64,000 bases of DNA from Acidiluteibacter sp963716125 (GCA_963716125.1 OY970294.1:1922001-1986000); one strand, 5' to 3'; shown: positions 26,496-36,567, counted from the stretch's first letter. A program made the numbers and translations. Notes: generated from the letters alone by a model not told the origin.

Positions 26496-26507
26496 TTTAA
26501 ATATAAA

Positions 26508-27167
26508 TTAAGATTTAATTATTCTTCCGCCACAGCGAAAATATTTTTTATAATAGTCCATTGAAAGATCGCTAATAACCACACCTTGAGAGGTGGATGC
26601 ATGCACAAACTTTCCATTGGTTAAATAGATTCCTATATGTGATAGTTTTCTTTTTCCTATATCAAAGAACACCAAATCACCTTCACGTAATTCTTCTTTT
26701 TTGAGATAAATTGGGGTAGCACCATAAATATCATAAACTCTTCTTGCCAAATTGAATTTAAAAATAGAATCATAAATAACACCTGCAAAACCTGAACAAT
26801 CAGTGCCCTTTAATGATTGTCCTCCGTATTTATAAGGTGTTCCCATCCACTCATCTACCAATTTATACAAACTCAGATTTTTAATGCTGTCTTGCAGAGT
26901 ATTCAATAATGGAGCGTATTTTTTTCTTAAATAAACTAAGGAATCTTGCAAAACCAAAGTAGTCTTATTAGAAGTACTTATTTTCTTGTTTTTTCTTTCT
27001 TCAATTTTTGTTTTTGCGGAAGGGTTTGATTTTTTTGCTGAAGGTTCAAAATTCTCTTTACGAGTAGGTTTTACTGTTTCGGCAGTTCTTTTTTGATGCA
27101 AACTACAGCTAGATAAAAGTAAAACCGCAAATAGTAAGATGAAAATATATTGAATTTGCTTACTCAT
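26508..27167 (-). CDS. NlpC/P60 family peptidoglycan hydrolase, lipoprotein
   Basis: 219 residues. Lipobox LLSSCSLHQ follows the signal. A Lys-rich spacer leads to the C-terminal C40 domain: TDCSGFAGVIY (catalytic Cys), KLSHIGIYLTNGKFVHAS (catalytic His and third polar residue) and GDLVFFDIGK. Such enzymes cut D-Glu to diamino-acid links in peptidoglycan stem peptides in the periplasm. It lies 2 bp downstream of a second NlpC/P60 gene, so the pair is co-transcribed. Confidence 0.9.
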   Translation of the reverse strand: MSKQIQYIFILLFAVLLLSSCSLHQKRTAETVKPTRKENFEPSAKKSNPSAKTKIEERKNKKISTSNKTTLVLQDSLVYLRKKYAPLLNTLQDSIKNLSLYKLVDEWMGTPYKYGGQSLKGTDCSGFAGVIYDSIFKFNLARRVYDIYGATPIYLKKEELREGDLVFFDIGKRKLSHIGIYLTNGKFVHASTSQGVVISDLSMDYYKKYFRCGGRIIKS

Positions 27168-27169
27168 AG

Positions 27170-27952
27170 CTATATAATCGATTTTATTAATCTTAAACGA
27201 TGAGAATACTTTTTTGTTTCATCATTGTAAATTCCTTGATGATCAATTCTATCAATTCTTACTTTGCCAGAGGCATGTATAATGCGATTATTTTCTAACA
27301 TAATACCTACATGAATAATTTGTCCTTCCTCGTTATCAAAAAAGGCTAAATCACCTTCTTCAGCTTCTTCAATAAATGAAAGTGTTTGTCCCATTTTTGC
27401 TTGTTCTGAGGCATCTCGTGGCAATTGAACACCATTTAATTTATAAACTACCTGTACAAATCCCGAACAATCAATTCCAAAAGGAGACCTTCCACCCCAA
27501 AGGTAGGGAGAATTGATATAAATAAATGCATTTTCTTTTAAGTGCATTTTGGAAAGCGGAACCGCGGAATTGTACGTATTTCCATCAAATAAATAGCTTT
27601 GAGAGCCATTTATAAACTTTCCTTTTTTATAATGATGAAATTGACTGCCAATTGGTATGGCGATATATTGCTCATCTGATTCTCTTTGAACTATTTGAAC
27701 TAAATCACTTGCAATATGCGGTTTTAAGCTTTTTAACTCATTAAAAAGCTCTTCTTCAATAAATTCAAGTTGTTTTTCATCTATAAAACATTCATATTTG
27801 TCAGAAAAAGTTTTGATTCTATACCAAGATTGTTTTTTCTCATAAACTTTTATCAACTCACCAAAAAGTAATTGAGTAACAATCTCACTTTTATCAGAAG
27901 CTTCAGCTCTACAAGGTACCACACTTAAATTGCAAATTCCGTATTTCATCAA
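27170..27952 (-). CDS. SH3b-NlpC/P60 endopeptidase
   Basis: 260 residues. The N-terminal bacterial SH3-like domain (CNLSVVPCRAEASDKSEIVTQ, FGELIKVYEKKQSWYRI) is followed by a C-terminal C40 peptidase with YLWGGRSPFGIDCSGFVQVV, GDLAFFDNEEGQIIHVGIML and RIIHASGKVRID. No signal peptide is visible, so it may act on cytoplasmic recycled muropeptides, like the gamma-D-glutamyl-diamino-acid endopeptidase YkfC that has the same SH3b-NlpC order. It forms an operon with the lipoprotein hydrolase. Confidence 0.87.
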   Translation of the reverse strand: MMKYGICNLSVVPCRAEASDKSEIVTQLLFGELIKVYEKKQSWYRIKTFSDKYECFIDEKQLEFIEEELFNELKSLKPHIASDLVQIVQRESDEQYIAIPIGSQFHHYKKGKFINGSQSYLFDGNTYNSAVPLSKMHLKENAFIYINSPYLWGGRSPFGIDCSGFVQVVYKLNGVQLPRDASEQAKMGQTLSFIEEAEEGDLAFFDNEEGQIIHVGIMLENNRIIHASGKVRIDRIDHQGIYNDETKKYSHRLRLIKSII

Positions 27953-27963
27953 AGAAAAAAAAT

Positions 27964-27991
27964 AACCGATTGCATAGAATACAATCGGTTA
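27964..27991 (-). terminator. Terminator of the thiolase gene
   Basis: TAACCGATTG (27964-27973) pairs perfectly with CAATCGGTTA (27982-27991). On the minus strand it is followed by a T-rich tract, 8 bp after the thiolase stop. Confidence 0.85.
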
Positions 27992-27998
27992 ATTAGGA

Positions 27999-29181
27999 TT
28001 AAATATTTTCGATTACAATAGCAGAAGCACCACCACCACCATTACAAATACCGGCAGCACCAATTTTGCCATTGTTTTGCTTTAATACATTAATTAAAGT
28101 AACGACAATTCTAGAACCTGAGTTACCAAGGGGATGACCCAAAGATACAGCGCCACCATTCACGTTTACTTTTTCAGGATTCAATCCCATTTTTTGATTA
28201 TTAGCAAGCCCAACTACTGCAAAAGCTTCATTCAATTCAAAATAATCAACATCAGTAATTTTAACAGATGCTTTCTCTAACGCTTTTGGTAAAGCCAAAG
28301 AGGGAGAAGTAGTAAATTTCTCAGGAGATTGAGCTGCATCAGCATAGGCTCTAATTTTTGCAATTGGTTTCAAACCTAGCGCATCCATTTTTTCTTTGCT
28401 CATCAAAACTAAAGCAGAAGCTCCATCATTCAAAGTAGAAGCATTGGCAGCTGTAACTGTTCCATCTTTTTGAAAAGCAGGACGAAGACTTTTAATTTTG
28501 TCCATTTTTACATTTCTAAATTCCTCATCTTCAGAAACTATTATAGGATCTCCTTTTCTTTGGGGAACTTCTACTGGAACAACTTCCTCCTTAAATTTTC
28601 CATCCTTCCAAGCTTTTGCTAGATCTTTCATAAGAACTAATTGCATAATCATCTTGTTGTTCTCTAGTAACATTGCAATCTGTAGCGCATAATTCTGCTG
28701 CAACACCCATTGCTTGATTGTCATAAGCGTCAGTCAAACCATCTTTTGACATACCATCAATCACTGTTTTGTTACCAAATTTTGCTCCCCATCTATTATC
28801 TTCTAAGTAATAAGGTACTGAAGACATATTTTCCATTCCTCCAACTACTACTACATCATTATCGCCGGCAATGATACTTTGAGCACCAAACATAATGGCT
28901 TTCATTCCTGATGCACAAACTTTATTAATGGTAGTACAAGGTACATTATTTCCTAATCCTGCATGTATGGCTGCCTGTCTAGCAGGAGCTTGACCTAAAT
29001 TTGCAGATAATACATTCCCCATAAAAACTTCTTGAACTTCAGAAGGTTTAATTCCTGCTTTTTCAATCGCACCTTTAATTGCAGCTGCTCCTAATTTTGT
29101 TGCAGGCACTGTTGATAAACTTCCTCCAAAACTTCCTATTGGCGTTCTAACCGCCGAAACTATATATACTTCCTTATTCAT
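27999..29181 (-). pseudogene. Acetyl-CoA C-acetyltransferase (thiolase), single-base frameshift
   Basis: The first frame, from 29181, reads a good thiolase (MNKEVYIVSAVRTPIGSFGG, active Cys in INKVCASGMKAIMFG) to DDYAISSYERSSK and then stops at 28591. The rest continues in the next frame (AKAWKDGKFKEEVVPVEVPQ to the catalytic GHPLGNSGSR and GICNGGGGASAIV). The total span is 1183 bp, one more than 3x394, so deleting one base (around 28620) gives 393 residues, exactly thiolase length. It would condense or cleave acetoacetyl-CoA. Either a real pseudogene or a base-calling error. Confidence 0.85.
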
Positions 29182-29307
29182 GCTTTATATTTATGTGAGT
29201 TCTAATTAATAAAATTCATCACAAAATTAATTATTTATGTTCTATTATCGAAGTCTTTTTATATCTATCTCTTTTCAAGTTTAATTGCATCCTAACAAAT
29301 CGAATTG

Positions 29308-29315
29308 TAATTTTG
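29308..29315 (+). promoter_or_regulatory. -7 box just before the HD-domain gene
   Basis: TAATTTTG fits TAnnTTTG and ends 8 bp before the chosen ATG at 29324. This supports that ATG over the TTG at 29285, which would lie upstream of the predicted transcription start. Confidence 0.4.
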
Positions 29316-29323
29316 AAAACTAT

Positions 29324-31399
29324 ATGACAAGATTAATCAGTTTTTTTAGAGATCGATACAACGGATTGTTTAAGTTGTTTATTTTCCTTGCAGCAATTTC
29401 TTTGCTTGTCTTTATATTTCCAAAGGAAGCAAAATTTAAATATGAATTTCAGAAAGGTAAACCTTGGAGTCATAAGGATTTAATAGCACCCTTTGATTTT
29501 CCTATTTATAAACCATCCGAACAAATAGAAGAAGAAAAAGCAACTTTAGCAGAAAATAAAAAACTTTTTTTTAGAGTAGATACGAGTGTAAAAACAATCG
29601 TTCAGAAAAAAATAATGGATGATTTTGATCGACTTTATGGTGAGAAATCTGCCAAGGAATTATCATCTACAGAATTTACCAAAACCACACAAACTATTAA
29701 TCAATTGATAGAGCGTGTATATGCGAAAGGTATAATAGCTACTAATGCTGTTATTGAGAATAAAGCAAGCGATTATTCTATTGAATTGATAAAAGGTAAA
29801 GAGTTTGAAAATAAAGAATTAGGTGAACTTTTAACCATCAAGCAGGCATATCTGATAATAGTTGAAGGTTTAAAAGATGCTGACATTGATATTAGAAATA
29901 CTTTAACAGACTTTTTTGAAAAGGAAATTGCTCAAAATGTATTTTTTGATGAGACAATTAGTAATCAAGTGTATAAAGAAAGTTTAGATGAACTTTCATT
30001 GACGGAAGGATTGGTGCTAAAAAATGAAAGCGTTATTTCTAAGGGTGAACTGGTAGACGGTAGGAAACTTTTGATGGTGCAATCACTTAAAACAGAATTT
30101 GAGAATAAAATAGGAGGTGGAAATCAATTTTATTCCATTCTATTTGGTCAGATTTTATTGGTTTCATTGGTAATGATTGCCTTGGGATTATATTTATTCT
30201 TGTTTCGAAAATCAATCATATCGAGCGATCTAAAATTGACATTTTTATTGCTGCTCATCGTTTTATTTGTTTTTGCTGCCAAAACAGCTCTAAGTATTGA
30301 AATATTTAGCATTTATCTAGTTCCTTTTTGTATGTTGCCCATTGTGGTGCGTACATTTTTTGATTCGCGTACTGCAATATTTAGTCATTTAGTTTTGGTA
30401 TTAATAGTTGGATTTATGGCGCCCAATGCTTATGAATTTATATTTATAGAAATGCTTACAGGAATCATTACTATTTTTAGTGTATTGAGTTTAAAAAATA
30501 GAGGCCAACTATTTATTTCTGCAGCTATTATCTTTAGCGTTTATTGTGCATGCTATTTTGGTATTTCTTTGATTCAAGAAGGCAATATTGAAAACATTAA
30601 TTATTCCGCATTTTCTTGGTTTTTTGGTAGTGCTATGTTAACCTTATTCGCTTATCCGCTGATTTATATGTTTGAAAAGATATTTGGTTTTGTTTCAGAA
30701 GTTACTTTACTTGAAATTGCTGACACCAACAATAAGCTTTTGAGAAAATTGAATATGAAAGCTCCAGGTACATTTCAGCATTCTTTGCAAGTGGCTAATT
30801 TAGCGGAAGAAGCAATTCAAGCACTAGGAGGTAACGCCTTATTGGTGAGAGTTGGAGCATTGTATCACGATATTGGTAAAATGAAAGCCCCTTTGTATTT
30901 TATTGAAAATCAAACCTCCAATATCAATCCACACGATGAATTAAGTCCTGAGGAATCGGCACAAATAATTATTAAACATGTTAAAGAAGGGATAGAAATA
31001 GCTAAAAAGTATAATATTCCTGATATTATAATTGATTTTATTCGAACACATCATGGAACATCTCACGTAAGGTATTTTTTAGCCAAACACAAAGAATTAA
31101 ATCCTGATAGTGAGATAGATGTATCAAAATTTACTTATCCTGGACCTATACCTTTTAGCAAAGAAACATCTGTATTGATGATGGCAGATTCTGTAGAGGC
31201 GGCTTCAAGAAGTTTGCAACATTATGACTCGGAAAGTATTGATAAGCTAGTAGAAGGGATTATTCAATATCAAATAGATGAAGGTCAATATGTACATGCA
31301 GACATTACTTTTAAAGATATCACGACCATTAAAAGGATGTTTAAGAAAAAATTGAAAAACATTTATCATGTGAGAATTTCCTATCCCGATCAGGATTAA
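29324..31399 (+). CDS. 7TM-HD domain phosphodiesterase (PgpH/YqfF-like)
   Basis: 691 residues from ATG 29324. One N-terminal transmembrane helix is followed by a large extracytoplasmic 7TMR-HDED domain (about 40-260), about seven membrane helices, and a cytoplasmic HD domain with PGTFQHSLQVANLAEEAI, GALYHDIGKMKAP (the HD metal site) and DFIRTHHGTS. Homologues in Firmicutes (PgpH) hydrolyse c-di-AMP. In Bacteroidota the family is widespread and the same activity is likely but not shown here. Its 3' end overlaps that of the oppC-like gene by 4 bp in convergent orientation. Confidence 0.88.
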   Translation: MTRLISFFRDRYNGLFKLFIFLAAISLLVFIFPKEAKFKYEFQKGKPWSHKDLIAPFDFPIYKPSEQIEEEKATLAENKKLFFRVDTSVKTIVQKKIMDDFDRLYGEKSAKELSSTEFTKTTQTINQLIERVYAKGIIATNAVIENKASDYSIELIKGKEFENKELGELLTIKQAYLIIVEGLKDADIDIRNTLTDFFEKEIAQNVFFDETISNQVYKESLDELSLTEGLVLKNESVISKGELVDGRKLLMVQSLKTEFENKIGGGNQFYSILFGQILLVSLVMIALGLYLFLFRKSIISSDLKLTFLLLLIVLFVFAAKTALSIEIFSIYLVPFCMLPIVVRTFFDSRTAIFSHLVLVLIVGFMAPNAYEFIFIEMLTGIITIFSVLSLKNRGQLFISAAIIFSVYCACYFGISLIQEGNIENINYSAFSWFFGSAMLTLFAYPLIYMFEKIFGFVSEVTLLEIADTNNKLLRKLNMKAPGTFQHSLQVANLAEEAIQALGGNALLVRVGALYHDIGKMKAPLYFIENQTSNINPHDELSPEESAQIIIKHVKEGIEIAKKYNIPDIIIDFIRTHHGTSHVRYFLAKHKELNPDSEIDVSKFTYPGPIPFSKETSVLMMADSVEAASRSLQHYDSESIDKLVEGIIQYQIDEGQYVHADITFKDITTIKRMFKKKLKNIYHVRISYPDQD

Positions 31400-32550
31400 T
31401 TTTTTTCTAACTGTTTGGCTAAGTGATTGAATAAATACAAGGTGCAAAAAATAGCTAATCCAGGAAAAACTGCTAGCCACCATGAGGAAGGGCTTTTTCT
31501 AGCTTCAGCTAAAATAGAACCCCAACTGACATTTTCGGCAGCTATTCCTATTCCCATAAACGATAAAGTAGCTTCAGCTAAAATAGCAGCAGCAACTCCG
31601 AAAGTGATGTAAATTATAGTAGATTGTAAAGCAGATGGCAATATGTGCTTAATAATGATTCTTTTATGGCTATAACCTAATGCTTGTGCACTTTCCACAA
31701 ATTGATTGTTTTTGACTTTTAATACTTCGGCTCTGCAGTATCGAGCTAAATTAGGCCATATAAAGATTCCAATAATCCAAACTAGATTCCAAATACTAGG
31801 CGGTAGAATGGCAGCTATACTGATGATAATAAATAGAGTAGGGACTGATTTGAAAAGTTCAACAGTTCTATTTATAATAAAATCTAAAGGGATTGAAATT
31901 GCATTTTTTAATTTGAATAATGCACTCAATTTTTGTGCTAAAAATGTAAATAGCACAAAAATTAATAGGAATAACAAAAGACTTAAGGCAATTGAAATGA
32001 GACTTGTTTGGTTTTGAGATTCAAAAGAAAATTGGTGAAAACTATAAAACCAACTGACAAATCCGATAGGAAGGATTAAAGCAATTGTTAAGAAATTAGT
32101 TTTTAATTGATGATCACCAAAATAAGCTGCTGCAGCACCTAAACTTATCCCGATAAGAGAGGCAATCAGCATGGCACCTAAACCAATGATTAAAGCTATT
32201 CTACTTCCGTAAATTAATCCCGATAAAACATCTCTGCCCAATTCATCGGTTCCTAGCCAATGACGGTGATACCATTTTTCAATGATTTGATTTGAAAAAG
32301 GACTAACAGACTGTGAGTTGTTAAAATCGATGCTATTTGGAGAGTAGGGAACAGGTGCATTTAATTTCCAATCGTAATCCATCTCCTTCAAAGAGTTGCT
32401 AAATGCAGGAAAATATAAATTTCCGTTATAAGAAGCTATCAATGGCTTTTTGTTGGCTAATAAAGGAGCGAATAATGCTAAACAAATCAATAGTATAATC
32501 GACCAAGTAGTTAATTTTGAAATTTCTGATATGTTTTGCTTTAACCTCAC
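31396..32550 (-). CDS. Peptide ABC transporter permease, OppC-like
   Basis: 384 residues from a GTG at 32548-32550 that overlaps the oppB stop (TAGTG), showing translational coupling. N-terminal transmembrane helix, then an extended periplasmic loop with WHRHWLGTDELGRDVLSGLIYG, the OppC hallmark. The cytoplasmic coupling helix carries the EAA motif AQALGYSHKRIIIKHILPSA, and AEATLSFMGIG is near the end. It pairs with OppB as the membrane channel for oligopeptides delivered by the 33926-35674 lipoprotein. No ATPase gene lies next to it, so the ATPase must be encoded elsewhere. Confidence 0.9.
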   Translation of the reverse strand: MRLKQNISEISKLTTWSIILLICLALFAPLLANKKPLIASYNGNLYFPAFSNSLKEMDYDWKLNAPVPYSPNSIDFNNSQSVSPFSNQIIEKWYHRHWLGTDELGRDVLSGLIYGSRIALIIGLGAMLIASLIGISLGAAAAYFGDHQLKTNFLTIALILPIGFVSWFYSFHQFSFESQNQTSLISIALSLLLFLLIFVLFTFLAQKLSALFKLKNAISIPLDFIINRTVELFKSVPTLFIIISIAAILPPSIWNLVWIIGIFIWPNLARYCRAEVLKVKNNQFVESAQALGYSHKRIIIKHILPSALQSTIIYITFGVAAAILAEATLSFMGIGIAAENVSWGSILAEARKSPSSWWLAVFPGLAIFCTLYLFNHLAKQLEKN

Positions 32551-33933
32551 TAATTCATTGAATTTTTAAGATTTATTCTAGGATCTAATCGATGGTAAAG
32601 TAAATCGGCTATTAAAATACCAACCATAACCAAAACAGATGAAAGCATCAAAATACCAAATAAAGTAGGATAATCTCTGTATTGAATTGAAGTGATTAAA
32701 AGTTTGCCAAATTCCTGGTATGGCAAAAATGTATTCAATTACAAATGAACCTGCTAATAGCGATGGAAATAAATTGGCTACTTGAGTAATTAATGGGAAA
32801 GAAGCATTTTTAAAGGCATGTTTCCAATAAATTTTTCTTTCCGAAAGACCTTTAGCTCTTGCTGTTAAAACATAATCAGTTTTTAAATATAGGAGCATCG
32901 ACCTTTTAGTTTGTTCACTGATATAAGCAACAGATGCGTATGTCCAACAAATAAGTGGCAAAGTAAAATGAGAAATCGATGTAGTAATCTTTTCAATTAT
33001 AGTTAGATGAGCATCATATTGGCCAACACCAAAAGAAGAAAACCAATTAAAGTATTCTGCATTGGCAAAGAATAAAATCAATAAGCTAGCTAACCAAAAA
33101 GAAGGAATAGAATGAATGCTAAATAGGAATGAAGAAATCAGTTTATCCCATCGACTTCCATCTATTTTTGCTAAATAAATTCCTAATGGAATGGAAATTA
33201 GATAAGAAATAATAATAGAGATCAAGCTGATAACTAAAGTCCATTTAAGTGCTTCAAATATTTTGGTAGCTACCGATTGCCGATCAACGTACGAAATTCC
33301 AAAATTTCCTTTTATAAAACTGCTCGCCCAAATATGATATTGATTATTAAATCCATAAAAGATAAATTTTGGAATATATCTATTCATTTGATTGCTAGTT
33401 TGATCTAAATTTATGATAGATTCATTCAATTCTTTTAATAGTGTTGTATCTTGATGATTCAATTGAAATAATTCAATTTCTCTCTTAATTTCGGCTAGCT
33501 TATTTTGTTGCTTTAAGGAATAAATTAATTGGGTTACATCCCTTTCTTTGGATGCATATGCCGAAATTTCTAAAGATTTTAATACTTCAAAATAGGTGTT
33601 GACCGATTTCCAATCACCACATTGAAAAGCTAAATCGGATAAATTATTTCGCCAACTTTTATTTGCTATTTTATAGAGTGTATCACTTTGAGTTTGGTTA
33701 GTTATAGAAAAATAAAAGACCGCCTTATACATATTAAATTGAGTGCTAAGTGCTTTAACCTTTGCATCAATTAGTTCTTTTGAAATGACTGATTTTGAAT
33801 TATTTATTTGATTGGAAATTATTTGATCAATAGGATTTCCCGGAGCCTTGACACTGATTAAAAAAATAACAATAGAAATACCAATTAAGGTAGGTATAAA
33901 CCAAAGTATTCTTTTTAAAAAGTAGTTAGTCAT
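32550..33933 (-). pseudogene. Peptide ABC transporter permease OppB, single-base frameshift near the 3' end
   Basis: Good OppB sequence runs from MTNYFLKRILWFIPTLIGIS through a long periplasmic insert to ARAKGLSERKIYWKHAFKNA and EYIFAIPGI, then shifts frame at ATTTGGCAAA (about 32717-32722). The continuation GKLLITSIQYRDYPTLFGIL is in the neighbouring frame. The span is 1384 bp, one base above 3x461, and removing one T restores 460 residues. Without the repair the last two transmembrane helices are lost. It overlaps the SBP gene by 8 bp, so it was an operon member. Confidence 0.82.
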
Positions 33934-35674
33934 CCGTTTTTAGTTTAAAACCTGGCGCATAAAAACCAGGCCGTAAAGCAGATAAATTATAATTGGTAAA
34001 TTTATTTGAAATCAACATTCTTTCTTGCGGTGAATATAGAAATATATATGGAATATCTTCTACTATAATTTCTTGAAATCGATGATACAATCGAATTAAA
34101 TCCTTTTCATTTTGGCTATCATTTATTGAATCTATAATTGAATCTAGCACCTTATTTGAATAGGAAGTTTGATTGCTGCCCTCGCTAATGGATTGAGTAT
34201 GAAATAATGGTTTATGATTGGGTAGGTTAGGGGAAAGCGATTTACCACTGTAAATAAGATCAAAATTAGATTGTTTGCCATTTTTTAAAAAGATAGACCA
34301 TTCCAATTCTTGAATATTAATTTTGATACCTATTTTTTTTGCATTTTCTAACAGCATCAATCCAATCATTTTACCATTTGTATTGGAGGTATTGACCAAA
34401 TAATTTAATTCAAAATTTACTTTCTTGCCATCCATAATTTTATCCAAAATACCGTCATTGTCTGTGTCTGCCCACCCTTCATTTTTTAAAGTTTTTTGAG
34501 CAGCATCTAAACTAAATTGATAAGCTTGTAAATGAGAATTATAAATTTCGTCAAAACTCTTTGGTATTGGACTCTGAATTCGATCGGCATAACCATAGGT
34601 AATTATTTTAATAATATTTTCATAGTCAATTAGATAAGATAAGGCTTTGCGGTTATTTTTGATTGATAATATTGGATTCTTAAAATTCAAACCTATGCTG
34701 TAATAGGCCAATATAGGTGGATTTGAAAAACTAAATTTATTTTTAACCGATTCATTTCCTTTTAATTCATCAAAAATTTTAGGTGAAATAGAACGAATCA
34801 AATCAATTTCACCATTTTTTAAAGCTGTTATTGCCGCTGTTTCATCAGGAATGATATAATAATTGATTTGGTCAATAGTATTCTTAAATTCTACTAAATT
34901 GATTTTCAAATTATTGCCATACCAATTGTGTTTTAATTCTAACTCAATTTTTTGTCCAATTTTCCATTTCTTAAGTTGATAAGGTCCTGAACCAACAATA
35001 TATTTAGGATTAATATTATATTGAATATTATTCAAGGCTTGCAAAAAATCAATAAATTCATTCTTTTTTAAAAGGTCGTCTTTCAATGAATCTATTTGTG
35101 GGATGGAATAAGCATCAAGAAATTGAGCGCTATCGTAATTGTATTGTGGTAAAATATAAATATCACCAGTTTGAAATAAAGATTCAAAAAAATCATTTTC
35201 AATTACGATAGAGAATTTTTTATTGTTGGTGGAGTCATATTGAAAGTCGATTATATTTTCATAGGGATTAATTGAATTTTCAGGATTGGGAATTTTTAAA
35301 ATTTTGATAGAAAATTCCACATCTTTGGCTATAATTGAAGTTCCATTATCCCATTGAGCTTCATTTCTTAAGGTGTAAGTGTATTTTATTTTACCATTCG
35401 TAAGTGTATCCTTTATAGGTAAATTTACCACTAGTATGGGTGCTACTTTCATCGTTTTATAATCAACAGCCGTTAATGTTTGAAATAAAAAAGAAGTGAC
35501 AATGCCTGATAATTCAGCAGAATAATTTAATGGATTGAGAGATTGACCATCCGCAGTTTCTCTAATGTTTAAGATAACTTTATCATCTTTAATACCTTCT
35601 TTATTCTTCTTTTGATTATCTCCACAAGAAGATATTAGCAGAATAAACATAAACCAATAAAGGTATTTTTTCAT
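33926..35674 (-). CDS. Peptide ABC transporter substrate-binding lipoprotein (family 5)
   Basis: 582 residues. Lipobox MFILLISSCGDNQ, then a periplasmic-binding-protein fold of the OppA/DppA class: GQSLNPLNYSAELSGIVTSF, VNLPIKDTLTNGKIKYTYTL, GSGPYQLKKWKIGQKIELEL and YLIDYENIIKIITYGYADRI. As a lipoprotein it captures peptides in the periplasm for the OppBC channel whose genes follow. The first gene of the operon, preceded by a TATATTTG -7 box. The transporter may be inactive if the oppB frameshift is real. Confidence 0.9.
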   Translation of the reverse strand: MKKYLYWFMFILLISSCGDNQKKNKEGIKDDKVILNIRETADGQSLNPLNYSAELSGIVTSFLFQTLTAVDYKTMKVAPILVVNLPIKDTLTNGKIKYTYTLRNEAQWDNGTSIIAKDVEFSIKILKIPNPENSINPYENIIDFQYDSTNNKKFSIVIENDFFESLFQTGDIYILPQYNYDSAQFLDAYSIPQIDSLKDDLLKKNEFIDFLQALNNIQYNINPKYIVGSGPYQLKKWKIGQKIELELKHNWYGNNLKINLVEFKNTIDQINYYIIPDETAAITALKNGEIDLIRSISPKIFDELKGNESVKNKFSFSNPPILAYYSIGLNFKNPILSIKNNRKALSYLIDYENIIKIITYGYADRIQSPIPKSFDEIYNSHLQAYQFSLDAAQKTLKNEGWADTDNDGILDKIMDGKKVNFELNYLVNTSNTNGKMIGLMLLENAKKIGIKINIQELEWSIFLKNGKQSNFDLIYSGKSLSPNLPNHKPLFHTQSISEGSNQTSYSNKVLDSIIDSINDSQNEKDLIRLYHRFQEIIVEDIPYIFLYSPQERMLISNKFTNYNLSALRPGFYAPGFKLKTDD

Positions 35675-35700
35675 TGAATAAAATGGATGTTTGTTTCCTA

Positions 35701-35708
35701 CAAATATA
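35701..35708 (-). promoter_or_regulatory. -7 box of the peptide transporter operon
   Basis: On the minus strand this reads TATATTTG, a match to TAnnTTTG, 27 bp before the ATG of the substrate-binding protein. No clear -33 TTTG was found. Confidence 0.45.
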
Positions 35709-35805
35709 GTTCAACTTATGAATTATACATCATATTGTAAGGGAAATATTTACATTTTTCAACTTAAATGATAGATAATGATTGAAATGAGGGCAATAGA
35801 AAAGA

Positions 35806-36567
35806 TCATTGCTTTTCTGTCAGTAATGCCCAATAACGCTTAGGAACGTGTCTTAAATGTAGCTTTGGATTGTTTCTTTCCTTAATATTGATAGATTGAA
35901 AATATTCCTTCCATAATTGTTGAAACTTAGCTTCGAAATCATCCATGGCATCGGTGGGTAATTTTCCATCAGCTACTTTGTGCATAAAATCAATTTGAAC
36001 TTCGGACAATGTTTCCAAATCATAGTAAATACCAAATTCTCTTTTTAAATCAAAGATGATCCATTTTTGATCGGCATACCTTTCTTTAAAATGGCTCACG
36101 CTAAATGGCAATACATTAAAATCGGGTTCAATAAAGGCGTACCAAATATTATCCTTCGCCAATTGAAATCTGACAAACGCATGCATTCTATGAATTTCTC
36201 GATTAAAAGACTTTTCAATCTGTTTTAATTTTAAAACCCATTGATTTCCATAATTATTTTCTGCTTCATTGGGCTGAATGAGCAATAATTTCACGATATT
36301 ATAGATTAGAAATTCTCTATCCGCCTGTTCACTATAAAAAGCTTTTAAAATTCTTTGGTATGTTTTTTTTGACATGGATTTTAGTTTCTTTTCCACTCGC
36401 AAAGCTTTATTTTCATCGGTAGTAATGTATCTGCTTGATTGAAAAAGAAGATTTTTTTGAAACTCTTCTGCAATATTTTCAGGTGATTCTTTGCGCTCAT
36501 ACGCTTCAAAAATGGCACTCAATAAACCATTGAATGTGCCATCATAAGTATAGATTAAAGTATTCAT
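35806..36567 (-). CDS. TIGR03915-family putative DNA repair protein
   Basis: 253 residues starting MNTLIYTYDGTFNGLLSAIF, the signature opening of the TIGR03915 family. Internal FVRFQLAKDNIWYAFIEPDF and LPFSVSHFKERYADQKWIIF are also typical. The family resembles the DUF4130 region found fused to UDG-like domains and always pairs with a radical-SAM protein. Its start overlaps the stop of that partner by 4 bp (ATGA), so they are translationally coupled. The proposed role is in DNA base modification or repair, not demonstrated. Confidence 0.88.
   Translation of the reverse strand: MNTLIYTYDGTFNGLLSAIFEAYERKESPENIAEEFQKNLLFQSSRYITTDENKALRVEKKLKSMSKKTYQRILKAFYSEQADREFLIYNIVKLLLIQPNEAENNYGNQWVLKLKQIEKSFNREIHRMHAFVRFQLAKDNIWYAFIEPDFNVLPFSVSHFKERYADQKWIIFDLKREFGIYYDLETLSEVQIDFMHKVADGKLPTDAMDDFEAKFQQLWKEYFQSINIKERNNPKLHLRHVPKRYWALLTEKQ

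Noticed and set aside
31396..31399. Overlap of the HD-domain gene and oppC-like gene as a regulatory antisense pair.
   Set aside because: A 4-bp convergent overlap at stop codons is common and no further antisense structure is visible.
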